Positions 27,455 through 36,847 are shown, counted from the stretch's first letter. The stretch: 64,000 nucleotides of DNA from Candidatus Aphodovivens excrementavium (GCA_018715935.1 DVKR01000033.1:1-64000); one strand, 5' to 3'. Translations and numbers: made by a program. Notes: generated by a model not told the origin, from the sequence alone.

Positions 27455-28600
27455 CTACCCTTCCTGCGCTGCAGAAGCGCTTGCCGACGCAAAACCCGAA
27501 TCGGGCGAACCTTGAGCGGTATCCTTCGAAGCTCGCGCGCCCAGCGGTGAAGCTGTTGCCGCGGCATTGCGCGCCGCGCTCGAAACCGATTCGACAACCG
27601 CCTGTGCGCAGCTTGCGCCCTGTACCACCGCCTCGCGCGCGCGTCCCACCACATCGGCGAGACCGGCGCACGAGCCGCCCGCCTCGAAGTACTCGATGGC
27701 AGCGCGCCCCATCGCCTCGGTTCCCGCATAGCCGATGGCGGCCTTAACCGCCCACCCGAGCGCCGGAACCAGGCCGACCAGCTGGCGCGCTACGCTGCGG
27801 CAGGCGAAGGCGCCGCCAACTACACAGGCAAGCTCTTTTACGCGCGCAAGCGACATAGGCTGGCCGTACGCGGCGGCAATCTGCAGCAGCATCTTGGCCT
27901 GGTTAAGCGTCATTACGGGCAAATCCGCCCCGGGGAGCAGCACCACCAAGCCGACGCCTGCGTTTTGAACGGAGGTTGCCCCCACCGCCTCCAGCGAGAG
28001 CGGACGGCGCACGAAGGGAAACGCCAGGGCGAACGCCAGACGCTTGTCGCGGCATGCGGCAACAACCCATGCCCCCATGCGCTCGAGCAGCTGTTCTTCC
28101 AGCTCCTGCGTCAGCACAACAGGCTCCTCGTCCGCCGAGTAAACAAACCCGCTCAAAGGCGTCTTGCCCCGCAGGGTGTCTGAAAGGCGCGCGAGGCCGG
28201 AAGCCTGCTTCCCGCCAGCCGAAACGATGTCGCCCTGGGGAATGGCATGCCCGTTCGCGGCGGCGATTTCTGCCACCAAGGCGGGAAGCGTCGTGACGAC
28301 CATGGCGGGCACGCCCACGGCGCGAAGGGCTGCCGCCGCTTCGCCTACCTGCTCGCCCAAGCCCGCAACGATCACGCCTGCATCGTCTCCCGGGTACGGC
28401 GAGCGCAGCGCGTCAGCAAGCGAGCGGTAGGTCACGCGCGCATGGGGGGCGGTTGAGGTGAACGCCCGGTAGACGCAGGCAAGCGCGTCGTCGGTGCATG
28501 TGCTGTCGACATACACCGTCACAGACACCGGCGTCTTAGACGCCTCGTCGATATTGGTTGCCTCGTCAACAACCGCTTTTACATCAATGGGTAGCTGCAT
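27455..28600 (-). CDS. DUF697 domain protein
   Basis: 381 residues. N-terminal half has mixed alpha/beta character without a visible nucleotide motif; residues about 235-320 match DUF697 (LNQAKMLLQIAAAYGQPMSL, GGAFACRSVARQLVGLVPALGW), a hydrophobic helical domain often linked to GTPases such as YcjF-type proteins. No P-loop here. The ATG of MQLPID has AAGGA upstream and overlaps the rodA stop by 17 bases. Probably membrane associated. Role in envelope growth is inferred from its operon only. Confidence 0.82.
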   Translation of the reverse strand: MQLPIDVKAVVDEATNIDEASKTPVSVTVYVDSTCTDDALACVYRAFTSTAPHARVTYRSLADALRSPYPGDDAGVIVAGLGEQVGEAAAALRAVGVPAMVVTTLPALVAEIAAANGHAIPQGDIVSAGGKQASGLARLSDTLRGKTPLSGFVYSADEEPVVLTQELEEQLLERMGAWVVAACRDKRLAFALAFPFVRRPLSLEAVGATSVQNAGVGLVVLLPGADLPVMTLNQAKMLLQIAAAYGQPMSLARVKELACVVGGAFACRSVARQLVGLVPALGWAVKAAIGYAGTEAMGRAAIEYFEAGGSCAGLADVVGRAREAVVQGASCAQAVVESVSSAARNAAATASPLGARASKDTAQGSPDSGFASASASAAQEG

Positions 28601-29816
28601 AACCGTCCTTCTTCCCACTTGCCGCACCGTGCGACCACACCGAGCCGATCAGTCCCAAAAGGGCGAAATTAACAACCATAAACGACGAGCCGTAGCTTAC
28701 GAAGGGCAGCGGGATGCCTGTGATTGGCATGAGGCCTATGTCCATGCCGATGTTTTCGAGGATCTGGAACATCCACATGCCCACGACGCACATCACAATT
28801 ACCATGCCGAACAAATCGCCGCACGATCGCGCGATGCGAATGCAGACGATGATGAGAGCGGCGTACAGAATCAGCAGCGCCATTGCGCCCACAAACCCCA
28901 GCTCTTCGGCAAGCACGCAGAAGATGAAGTCGGTTGGCGCTTCGGGCAGATAGCCCAACGTGCCCTGCGAGCTTTGCATGAGGCCCTTTCCGAACAGCCC
29001 GCCCGAGCCGATGGCGATCATGGCCTGCTGCAAGTTGTAGCCCTCGTCGGACATGTCGGCGCTGTTTTGGTTCATAAACACCAAAAGGCGATTGCGCTGA
29101 TACTGTTTGAGCAGGCGATATTCCCACGAACCGTCCGCCGTGCGATACTTCAGCAGCTCGTCGATGGCAAACACCGCCACAATCGCGGCGACGAAAAGGC
29201 CCAAGGTGACAAGGAGGTACTTCAAGCGCGCGCCGCCCGCAATGAGAGCGACGGCGGCAATGAACAAATACACCAGGCCAGTTCCCAAGTCGGGCTGCGT
29301 CATTATGCAGAGGAACGGCACGAGCATGATGCCAAGCGCTTTGCAGTACTCAAGCGGATTATCGAGCTTGCCGCCATAGCGCGCCATCACGCTTGCGTCC
29401 AAAAGAATGACCGTGATCTTTGCGAATTCACCGGGCTGCAGCTGCATGCCCAGGCGAATCCACGACTGGGCGCCCATGCCGGCGTCGGTGCCCAGCCCCG
29501 GGATGTGCGGCGACAGAATGAGCACGACGTTCACGATAAGGAAGATGCGCGTCATGCCCGCCAAGCGTCGATAGTCCAGCCGCCAAATAGCCGCCATGAC
29601 GACAATGCCCGCGGCAACGCCGAGCGCCTGGCGGGAAAAGCTGTAATCGGGGTCGTTGGAAACCGCCGACCAAACCACCACCAGCCCATAGGACACCAAC
29701 AGCGTCACGATAACCAGAAAAGGAAGATTCAAAGCAGGGAACCGCCGTTTTTTCGTAGAGCGCGCAACCGCCTTGTCAGGCGTTGCAAGCGAGTCTATTT
29801 GGGGCAACGATGCCAT
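28584..29816 (-). CDS. rodA: RodA, SEDS-family peptidoglycan glycosyltransferase
   Basis: Polymerises lipid II during lateral wall growth with its partner PBP2. 410 residues, about 10 membrane segments. SEDS motifs: WIRLGMQLQPGEFAKI, QPDLGTGLVYL, catalytic-loop region EGYNLQQAMIAIGSGG, TDFIFCVLAEELGFVG and GIPLPFVSYGSS. The PTDFIF and GIPLPF forms fit RodA better than FtsW. 35 bp after mrdA. Confidence 0.95.
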   Translation of the reverse strand: MASLPQIDSLATPDKAVARSTKKRRFPALNLPFLVIVTLLVSYGLVVVWSAVSNDPDYSFSRQALGVAAGIVVMAAIWRLDYRRLAGMTRIFLIVNVVLILSPHIPGLGTDAGMGAQSWIRLGMQLQPGEFAKITVILLDASVMARYGGKLDNPLEYCKALGIMLVPFLCIMTQPDLGTGLVYLFIAAVALIAGGARLKYLLVTLGLFVAAIVAVFAIDELLKYRTADGSWEYRLLKQYQRNRLLVFMNQNSADMSDEGYNLQQAMIAIGSGGLFGKGLMQSSQGTLGYLPEAPTDFIFCVLAEELGFVGAMALLILYAALIIVCIRIARSCGDLFGMVIVMCVVGMWMFQILENIGMDIGLMPITGIPLPFVSYGSSFMVVNFALLGLIGSVWSHGAASGKKDGYAATH

Positions 29817-29851
29817 AGCTCCTCCTTTCTCCTATACAGTCCAATGCGGGT

Positions 29852-32002
29852 TTAGTCGGTCCTGCCGCCCGACGTCACGGAAATCTCTACCGATTCGCCG
29901 CCGAAGCCGGCGATGTAGCCCATGTCGGCAAGCGTTCCCGCCTCGTAGGACATAACCGCGCCCATCGCCTGCGCTCCCAACGGCGCCGCCGTGGACGATC
30001 CGCCGCCGCCTTGCTCAACCACGCAGGTAACCACGTACCGAGGGTCGTCTTTTGGCCCGTAGCACGCAAACCACGCGTAGTCGTTTTGGCCGGCAACCTC
30101 GGCCGTGCCCGTTTTCGAGCAGATGGTGGCAGGATCTACGCCGTTTTCCCTGAACGCTTCGGCGATGCCGGCGTTTTCGGTCGTAACGCCGTTGAGCGCG
30201 TTGCGCACAAGCTCGAGGTCGGCCTGCGACGCCTCGGGGGTCGCAACCACCTCGGACTGGTAGGTGACAACCACTTCGCCGTCGGCGTTTCGCACCTCTT
30301 TCAGCAGGTGGGGCTTCATGATGTTGCCGGTGGCGATGGCGCCGTAGGCAACCGCCAGCTCTATAGGCGTAACGAGCACATAGCCCTGCCCGATGCTCAT
30401 GTTGGTGCTGTCGCCGCCTTGCCATTGCGCCTCTTCGGGGCGGTTGCGGAAATACTCCGCCTTCCACTCCGGCCCGGGGATTCTGCCCGCCGACTCGCCG
30501 CTGATGTCGATGCCGGTGAGCTGGTCGAGCCTGAACTTCGCCAGATAGTCCTGCATGGCGGTAGAGCTGATCTGGCCCGACTGCCCCCTGTCGTAGAACT
30601 CCTTGGCAATGCTGTAGAACACGACGTCGCAGGAGTTGACGATGCCGCCGTAGAGGTCGAGTTCGCCGTGGCCGCTATGGTTCCAGCAGCGCTGCGGCTG
30701 CCCGGTGTTCCAGCCATCCCAAGAGCCGGTGCAGTTCCACGTGGTCGTGGTCGTGCAGATCCCGTTTTCCAAAGCCGCCAGGCTCGTGAACGCCTTGTAG
30801 GTTGAGGCCGCAGGGTATTGGCCCGAAATCGCCCGGTTCAGCATCGGGTTGTAGGACTCGGACGACGAGTAGACGTCCCACACGTCCTGGGTGATGCCGC
30901 CCACGAACAGAGACGGGTCGAACGTCGGATAGTTGGCCATGGCGATAATGCCGCCGTCGCGCACGTCCATGACCACGATGGCGCCGCCCGTTCCCGTGCC
31001 CTCGCCGATAACGCCGTTCGGGGCTATGGTCTGGGCAAGCATGCGGTCGCACGCGTATTGCACCGGTCCTCTGATGCACAGGTAGAGGTCGGACCCGCGC
31101 GTGGGCTGCGTTTCGCTCACCACCTCCACCACGTTGCCGTGCGCGTCGGCTATCACGCGGCGCACGCCGTGGTCGCCGGCAAGCAGGTCGTCGTAGGCCT
31201 GCTCGATGCCGGTTTGGCCAACGTCGTCTCCCAGCTCGACGTCGCGCCCCTCCGACAGAGTCTCTAGCTGTTCCTCTGCAACCGAGCCGGTGTAGCCAAG
31301 CGTCTGGGCGGCAAGCGCCCCGTACGGGTAGTCGCGCACCGTGCGGGTTTGCACGGTCACCCCCGGAAACGCCTCGGCGTGCTCTGAAATGAACGCGATG
31401 TCGCGCAGCCGCACGTCGCTTGCAACTACGCGCTGGCTTTGCGCGCCGCTGGTGGAATCCTGGATGCGCTGGCGGACCACGTTGTAGGGAACGCCCAGAA
31501 CCGAGGAAAGCCTCAGCAGGATGTCGCGATCGTCGGCAACCTCCGGGTCGGAAAGCACCGTATAGGACGATTTATTGGTAACCAGCGCCACTCCGTCGGC
31601 GTCGTAGATGATGCCGCGGGGCGCAGGCGTGGACACGTTGGCGTACATGTTCTCCGCAGCCTCGCGCGCATAGGAGCCGCCGGAAAGAACCTGCAGGCCC
31701 CAAAGACGCACCGACAAGGCGCCGAAAATGGCCGCGCCCAGCACGCTGATTGCCGTGAAGCGCGGCTTCAGCGAATCGGCAGGGTTTGCGGCGGCGGTGG
31801 TGGTCTGGGCGGCGGAGGCGGTGCTTTTCGCCGATTCCGCATGAGAAAGCGAAGAGGACACCCCTACCGAGTCGATAGAGCGAACCGTCTTTTTTACCGA
31901 CGCGTAAGACCCCTTCGAGCGGTTCCTCACGGCGAAGACAACCAAAATGATGGCCACCACCACCAGGAGGGCCAGCACGGCAGCAACAATGGCGACGACC
32001 AT
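29852..32002 (-). CDS. mrdA: penicillin-binding protein 2, class B transpeptidase
   Basis: Crosslinks peptidoglycan in the elongasome. 716 residues. Catalytic motifs STYK (YPAASTYKAF), SCD at the SxN position (NSCDVVFYSI) and KTG (SKTGTAE). The N-terminus is odd: a first hydrophobic segment (about 1-26) precedes a roughly 55-residue Ser/Ala/Thr-rich linker and the normal PBP2 anchor (about 85-105). The start is supported by AGGGCGG overlapping the mreD stop 9 bases away and by lack of a later good start. Between mreD and rodA. Confidence 0.94.
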   Translation of the reverse strand: MVVAIVAAVLALLVVVAIILVVFAVRNRSKGSYASVKKTVRSIDSVGVSSSLSHAESAKSTASAAQTTTAAANPADSLKPRFTAISVLGAAIFGALSVRLWGLQVLSGGSYAREAAENMYANVSTPAPRGIIYDADGVALVTNKSSYTVLSDPEVADDRDILLRLSSVLGVPYNVVRQRIQDSTSGAQSQRVVASDVRLRDIAFISEHAEAFPGVTVQTRTVRDYPYGALAAQTLGYTGSVAEEQLETLSEGRDVELGDDVGQTGIEQAYDDLLAGDHGVRRVIADAHGNVVEVVSETQPTRGSDLYLCIRGPVQYACDRMLAQTIAPNGVIGEGTGTGGAIVVMDVRDGGIIAMANYPTFDPSLFVGGITQDVWDVYSSSESYNPMLNRAISGQYPAASTYKAFTSLAALENGICTTTTTWNCTGSWDGWNTGQPQRCWNHSGHGELDLYGGIVNSCDVVFYSIAKEFYDRGQSGQISSTAMQDYLAKFRLDQLTGIDISGESAGRIPGPEWKAEYFRNRPEEAQWQGGDSTNMSIGQGYVLVTPIELAVAYGAIATGNIMKPHLLKEVRNADGEVVVTYQSEVVATPEASQADLELVRNALNGVTTENAGIAEAFRENGVDPATICSKTGTAEVAGQNDYAWFACYGPKDDPRYVVTCVVEQGGGGSSTAAPLGAQAMGAVMSYEAGTLADMGYIAGFGGESVEISVTSGGRTD

Positions 32003-32011
32003 GATGCCGCC

Positions 32012-32536
32012 CTACAGATGCGCCGGCGTGCCTGGCCCCATCGGAGACGGAGGAGCCAGCAAGCGCGAAACGAGGGGGAACAAGATCAGCCCAATCACGC
32101 AATCGTAGAGACCGCAAGGAAGCACGCGGTAGATCAAGGCGCTCACGATGTCGGCTCCGGCGCCGAACGAAAGCGCGAACAGGCCCATGACAAGCTCGAG
32201 GAGAAACGAGGCGACTGCCATCACCACAAGCGGAATCAAAACGGTGTCGTTGTTGAGGGCCGCAAACACGCGCGAGGCGATAAAGCACACGATCACCAGC
32301 GTGAGCGAAGAGGACCCCACCGGCGTCCCCACGCACAAATCGGCAACGAGCCCCAGCACAAAGGGCAGCACCGGACCAGAAAACGTCGGGCGAACAATTG
32401 CCACCAGCAGGCAGTACACCGCAATGAAGTTAGGCATGGCGGAAAACAGCGCTATCGCCGGAGCAACTATCAGCTGCAGCAAAACGGCGACCACTGCCCC
32501 TACAACAACCGGGAGCGTATCGCGAAGGTCTGTCAT
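32012..32536 (-). CDS. mreD: rod shape-determining protein MreD
   Basis: 174 residues, about five membrane helices. Membrane component of the Mre complex. Weakly conserved family; the call rests on hydrophobic profile, the PNFIAVYCLLVAIVRPTFSG region and position between mreC and mrdA. Start overlaps the mreC stop by 4 bases (ATGA). Confidence 0.9.
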   Translation of the reverse strand: MTDLRDTLPVVVGAVVAVLLQLIVAPAIALFSAMPNFIAVYCLLVAIVRPTFSGPVLPFVLGLVADLCVGTPVGSSSLTLVIVCFIASRVFAALNNDTVLIPLVVMAVASFLLELVMGLFALSFGAGADIVSALIYRVLPCGLYDCVIGLILFPLVSRLLAPPSPMGPGTPAHL

Positions 32537-33417
32537 TGTTCGCCGCCCCCTTCCGTTGAAGACTCGTCTGTGGTGGAAGATGCGCCGACGGAGCGAACCA
32601 CCGTCACCTCTTCGAGCGACGAGGCGTCTGCGTTGGGAGACACCACCACCGTTGCCGGCGAGCCGCCCTCTCCCTCGTCAACGCGCACAACCGTGCCGAT
32701 GATCAAGCCGCTGGTATAGCTGCCGCCCAAGCCGGAGGTAACCACCACGTCACCCACCGCAGCCTGAGCTTCCTCGTCGAGGTCTTCCAAATACAGCAGG
32801 CCTTCGAGAGACCCTCTCACAATTCCCTCGGCGCGGCTCGACTGCACCATGGCCGCCGCGCCCGACTGAGAGTCGGTAAGCAGGCGAACCTCGCTCGTGG
32901 TGGCGCCCACCGAGGCAACCTGCCCCAGCACGCCCGTAGAGCCCATTACCGTCATGCCGGCCTCGACGCCGTCTTCTCTGCCGGCGTCGATGCTTATGGT
33001 CTGGTTCCACGCCGTGGCGCTTCTGCCTACGACTCGCGCGGAAATGCCGTCGATGTTGAAGCGGTCGGTCATATCCAACAGCTCTTGAAGACGGGCTGCC
33101 TCCTGACGGTATTCTTCCGTCTGGGCGACAAGCGCGCGCAGCTGCTGGTTGCTCTCGCGCAGCGCCGAAAGCGTATCCTCGTCTGCCGTGGCATCCGCCA
33201 CGGCATCCTGAGCCTGCTCCGTCCCCGACTGAACATACGCGCCCGCCAGGCTCAACGGGGCAACGACGTCCCCCGCAACAGCCTGCGCGGTATGCAGCGG
33301 GCCGCTCTCGCCTTCCCGGGAATAGACCGTGACAAGCACGATGGATACCACCAAAAGCACGACAAGGAGGATGCGCGACGCAAAGCCTCCAGCATTGTTT
33401 TGCCTATGAAGCGCCAT
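32533..33417 (-). CDS. mreC: rod shape-determining protein MreC
   Basis: 294 residues: short basic cytosolic N-terminus, one membrane segment (about 15-35), a coiled coil (about 65-110, LRESNQQLRALVAQTEEYRQEA), then the beta-barrel domain with GVLGQVASVG, LLTDSQSG and VVTSGLGGSYTSGLIIG. Extracytoplasmic scaffold linking MreB and MreD to PBP2. Ends in a Ser/Thr/Glu/Gly tail. 18 bp after mreB. Confidence 0.95.
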   Translation of the reverse strand: MALHRQNNAGGFASRILLVVLLVVSIVLVTVYSREGESGPLHTAQAVAGDVVAPLSLAGAYVQSGTEQAQDAVADATADEDTLSALRESNQQLRALVAQTEEYRQEAARLQELLDMTDRFNIDGISARVVGRSATAWNQTISIDAGREDGVEAGMTVMGSTGVLGQVASVGATTSEVRLLTDSQSGAAAMVQSSRAEGIVRGSLEGLLYLEDLDEEAQAAVGDVVVTSGLGGSYTSGLIIGTVVRVDEGEGGSPATVVVSPNADASSLEEVTVVRSVGASSTTDESSTEGGGEQ

Positions 33418-33435
33418 ACAGAAGAATTCCGGCCT

Positions 33436-34491
33436 TTATTTGGTTCGCATGAGCGTCTGTTTCAGGGCGGTGGGAGTCTCCAGAACCTTCAGGCAGCCAG
33501 ACACCACGTTGGTAAGAGCCGTCTCGCTCACCCAGACAGGAATTTCAAGCTTGTCGGTGAGATAGCGGTCCAAGCCCGAAAGCAACCCGCCGCCGCCAGT
33601 AAGCAGAATACCGTTTTGGATGATATCGCTTGCCAGGTCGGGGTTGGTCTTTTTGAACGTCTCTTTGATATGGATGACCATTTCCTCGATGGGCGCCTGC
33701 AATGCGGCACGCACGTCCTCCGACTGAATGGTCACCTCTTTTGGCTGCTCGGTAATCATGTCCTGGCCGGAAATGATCATGTCGCGCTCGCGGCCGTCTT
33801 CGAACGGCAAAATGGAGCCGATCTTGATCTTAATGACCTCTGCGGTGCGCTCGCCAATCTTAATGCCCAAAAGCTCGCGCAGATGCATCGCAATCGCCTC
33901 GTCCAAGCGATTGCCCGCCAAGCGCAGCGACGACGACGCGACGATGCCGCCCAACGAGATGACGGCGACCTCGGTGGTGCCGCCGCCGATGTCCACCACC
34001 ATGGAGCCGGTCGGCTCGGTAACGGGCAGATCGGCGCCCATAGCCGCTGCCATGGGCTCCTCGATGAGGTAGGCCTGGCGCGCGCCCGCCTGAATGGCGG
34101 CTTCGAACACGGCGCGCTTCTCGACCGACGTCGCCCCGCAGGGAATGCAGATAACGATGCGCGGCTTTGCCTGCCACGGGTACTTTCGCTGGATGGCCTT
34201 GTTGATGAAGGCGGAAAGCATCGCCTCGGTAACGTCGTAGTCGGCGATAACGCCGTCTTTCAAAGGGTGCTCGGCAGAGAAGGCTTCGGGCGTATGGTTG
34301 ATCATGTTTTTCGCTTCATGACCAACGGCGAGCACGCGATGGGTGCTCTTCTCAATTGCCACTACGGAAGGCTCGTTGATGACGATGCCCTCGCCCTTGA
34401 TGGCAACCAGCGTATTCGCAGTTCCCAGGTCGATGGCCATGTCGGTTGACATCTGGCCAGGCAGCTGAGAAAAGATATCAAAAATGGACAT
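33436..34491 (-). CDS. mreB: rod shape-determining protein MreB
   Basis: Bacterial actin that guides the elongation machinery. 351 residues. Actin-fold motifs: DLGTANTLV (phosphate 1), GVIADYDV, CIPCGATSVEKRAV, VVDIGGGTTEVAVISLGGIV (phosphate 2) and LTGGGGLLSGLD (adenosine). The ATG of MSIFDIF has AAGGGG upstream. First gene of a long operon mreBCD-mrdA-rodA-DUF697-radical SAM pair with short gaps or overlaps throughout. Confidence 0.97.
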   Translation of the reverse strand: MSIFDIFSQLPGQMSTDMAIDLGTANTLVAIKGEGIVINEPSVVAIEKSTHRVLAVGHEAKNMINHTPEAFSAEHPLKDGVIADYDVTEAMLSAFINKAIQRKYPWQAKPRIVICIPCGATSVEKRAVFEAAIQAGARQAYLIEEPMAAAMGADLPVTEPTGSMVVDIGGGTTEVAVISLGGIVASSSLRLAGNRLDEAIAMHLRELLGIKIGERTAEVIKIKIGSILPFEDGRERDMIISGQDMITEQPKEVTIQSEDVRAALQAPIEEMVIHIKETFKKTNPDLASDIIQNGILLTGGGGLLSGLDRYLTDKLEIPVWVSETALTNVVSGCLKVLETPTALKQTLMRTK

Positions 34492-34530
34492 AAAGGCTAA
34501 CCCCTTGTGAGCGTTTTCATACAAACTCGG

Positions 34531-34558
34531 ATTCTAACACAGCCTTTTTTAGTGGAAA
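34531..34558 (-). promoter_or_regulatory. possible promoter of the mre operon
   Basis: On the minus strand TAGAAT (34531-34536) with TTTCCA 16 bp upstream, about 40 bases before mreB. The -35 match is modest. Confidence 0.4.
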
Positions 34559-34647
34559 GCCCGCCTATCCCAAATTCACGAAGGACGCAAAGCTGCACCT
34601 TTTCAGCTGCGTAAAGCGCAGCCGGCGCATACGAGACATAGGAACAG

Positions 34648-34679
34648 AAAAAAGTACCGGACAATCTGCCATTGTCCGG
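34648..34679 (-). terminator. Rho-independent terminator of the hydrogenase operon
   Basis: 9-bp perfect stem (34657-34665 with 34671-34679, CCGGACAAT) and a 5-base loop; on the minus strand it is followed by TACTTTTTTC. Confidence 0.9.
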
Positions 34680-34745
34680 CACCTTGCATGGTGGGTTATC
34701 GCCCGGGCGTTACGCCAGGCTCCAACGTAAACCTCAGCGCACGCC

Positions 34746-36035
34746 TTAGTGCACGCTGCAGCTTAGGCACGGGTCGTAGGCGCGCACGAGCTTCTCTACC
34801 TCCAAGCGAATCTCGTCTTCGCCCGCACCCTCGGCAACCAGCTTCTCGGCGAGCACGCGCATATCGGCTTCCAGATTCGCCACGTTTTGCGCGGTTGGCG
34901 TGATGATGGAGGCGTGGAGCACCCTCCCCTGCTCGTCGAGCTCCAGCTGATGGAACAGCGCGCCGCGCGGAGCCTCCGTGAAGCCGACCCCAACCCCTGC
35001 GGCAACCTCGAAGGGCGCCGGAGCGCTGGACCCTTCGAACTCGTCGTTTGCCAAACGGCGGCACAGCGCCGCACAGCGCTCCAGCGCATCCACCAGCTCG
35101 ACCGCCTGGGCGACGTTGTTCTGGAAGGGGTTGCGCTCGGGGGGACGCAGCCCCACCTTCGCCGCTGCAAGCTTCGCTTCGCGCCCCAAGAACTGCCACG
35201 ATTGGTTGATGCGCGCCAAAGCGCCCGTGAAATAGGGCTTCTGCGTGGTGCGCACGCGGGCGAACAGCGCAGCGGAATGCGCGACGCCGTACTCCTCGAT
35301 GGCGCGCTCCACCTCATCGCAGTCGAACGAAAGCGCCGCGTCGATAAACCGCGCCATGCGGGAGTCGGAGACGGCGTAGCGGTCGGGCGCGCCCATCGCC
35401 AGCATGTCGCCGGCGGTCTGAATGCTGGGAGCTTTGAACGAGTGGAACAGATCGACCGCATGCACGGCAAACTCCACGCTCGCCTCAAGCTTGTCGGCCA
35501 GCTGGAGGTATTCCTCACGGCCAATCTCGTGGGTGAAGCCGCCCACAACCGCCGTGATGGGATGAACAGAACGCCCGCCGACCTTGGTGCACAGCTCGTT
35601 GCCAAGCGCCTTCAGCTCCAAAGCGCGGTCGAAAAGCTCCGGCGACTGATCGGCAAGGGGGAACACGCTTTTGTGTCCCAGGAAGTCGGGCGCGGCGAAC
35701 ACGAACAGGTGCGTTGCGTGATTCTGCAGATACGACCCATAGACCAACAGGTCGCGCAGGGCGCGCGTGCGGTCGGAGACCTGAACGCCGAAAATGCGCT
35801 CGATGGCCAAAAGATCGGTTACCACATGGCTTGCCGAGCAGATGCCGCAGATGCGCGAGGCGATGTAGGGCACCTCGTCAAAGCGCCGGCCGCGAACCAT
35901 GCTTTCGAACAGGCGCGCAGGCTCGACGACGTTCATCTCGACCGTCTTGACCTCGTTATCCTCAATGACCACGCGCACGTTGCCATGGCCCTCGATGCGG
36001 GCGATGTGATCTACTTGAATCGCGGTTTTCGTCAT
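34746..36035 (-). CDS. hydA: [NiFe] hydrogenase group 3b, large (alpha) subunit
   Basis: Carries the NiFe active site of a cytosolic NAD(P)-linked hydrogenase. 429 residues. Nickel ligands: Cys63/Cys66 in RICGICSASH and Cys423/Cys426 in DPCLSCSVH. The protein ends exactly at His429, so the usual C-terminal peptide removed by an endopeptidase is missing. A 12-bp imperfect duplication spans the stop (AGCGTGCACTAA then GGCGTGCGCTGA). Start MTKTAIQ has GAGG 8 bases upstream; an in-frame Met 7 codons earlier overlaps hydD. Last gene of hydBGDA. Confidence 0.93.
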   Translation of the reverse strand: MTKTAIQVDHIARIEGHGNVRVVIEDNEVKTVEMNVVEPARLFESMVRGRRFDEVPYIASRICGICSASHVVTDLLAIERIFGVQVSDRTRALRDLLVYGSYLQNHATHLFVFAAPDFLGHKSVFPLADQSPELFDRALELKALGNELCTKVGGRSVHPITAVVGGFTHEIGREEYLQLADKLEASVEFAVHAVDLFHSFKAPSIQTAGDMLAMGAPDRYAVSDSRMARFIDAALSFDCDEVERAIEEYGVAHSAALFARVRTTQKPYFTGALARINQSWQFLGREAKLAAAKVGLRPPERNPFQNNVAQAVELVDALERCAALCRRLANDEFEGSSAPAPFEVAAGVGVGFTEAPRGALFHQLELDEQGRVLHASIITPTAQNVANLEADMRVLAEKLVAEGAGEDEIRLEVEKLVRAYDPCLSCSVH

Positions 36036-36048
36036 GCGATCATCCTCA

Positions 36049-36831
36049 CTAGGCATCCCGCAGCGCGGGGTCTGTCTGGTTGAACATCTCAAGAGCCTTG
36101 TCGAAGCGCTCCACCGCCACGCCCGCCGTCTTGCACGCTTCGCGCGCGGCGGGCAGGTTCGCGTCGGGGGAAAGCCCCGCACAGCCGTTGCAGGGACGCC
36201 CCAGGTTCACGCACCGGGCACCGCAGCCCGCGCGCGTCACCAGGCCAAGGCACATTACGCCCTGTTGGTAGAAACAGCCGGTTTCGTTTCGCTTGCACGA
36301 GCCGCACAGGGTGGCGGTGCTGATGGTTTTGTTGGAGCCGTAGAGCGCGCGCTGCAGCACGTCGATGAAGTCGTAGCTGTCGATAGGGCAGCAGCGCACC
36401 TCGAAATCAACCGGAACCACCGAGCCCACCGACCGCGGGGAGATCATCTCGCCGCACGCGTCGGGCACGTCCTCATACACGCTTACCGGACGCTCGATGA
36501 AGTCTTCGGCGGCCATGCCGGGAATGCCCGCCGTTGTGGCGCACGCGCCAATCGCAATGAGCACAGAGGCCTTCTTGCGCAGCTCGAGCACGGTGCGCTC
36601 GGATTCCTCGGTGGTAACCGCCCCTTCGATTACCGCAACGTCGAAGCTCTCCGGCATCGGATCGCTGGAAGCGAGCTGCCAGTATTTCAAGTCTATCTGC
36701 CCCAGCACGTCCATCAGGTGCGCTTCGGCGTTGGTGATCTGCAGCTGGCAGCCAAAGCAGCTGGCCAGGCCCACCACGACAACGCGCAAAGCGTCGGAGC
36801 GATCTTGGATGGCGTTAGATTGTGTGTTCAT
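36049..36831 (-). CDS. hydD: [NiFe] hydrogenase group 3b, small (delta) subunit
   Basis: 260 residues. Holds the iron-sulfur clusters that pass electrons from the NiFe site; Cys-rich: LASCFGCQ near the N-terminus, GACATT, RCCPIDSYDF and a C-terminal set (LCGSCKRNETGCFYQQG, CGARCVNLGRPCNGC). Matches the small subunit of the oxidoreductase family used by group 3 hydrogenases. Start MNTQSNAI follows GGATGGAGCG. 16 bp after hydG. Confidence 0.92.
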   Translation of the reverse strand: MNTQSNAIQDRSDALRVVVVGLASCFGCQLQITNAEAHLMDVLGQIDLKYWQLASSDPMPESFDVAVIEGAVTTEESERTVLELRKKASVLIAIGACATTAGIPGMAAEDFIERPVSVYEDVPDACGEMISPRSVGSVVPVDFEVRCCPIDSYDFIDVLQRALYGSNKTISTATLCGSCKRNETGCFYQQGVMCLGLVTRAGCGARCVNLGRPCNGCAGLSPDANLPAAREACKTAGVAVERFDKALEMFNQTDPALRDA

Positions 36832-36847
36832 GGTATCGCGCTCCATC

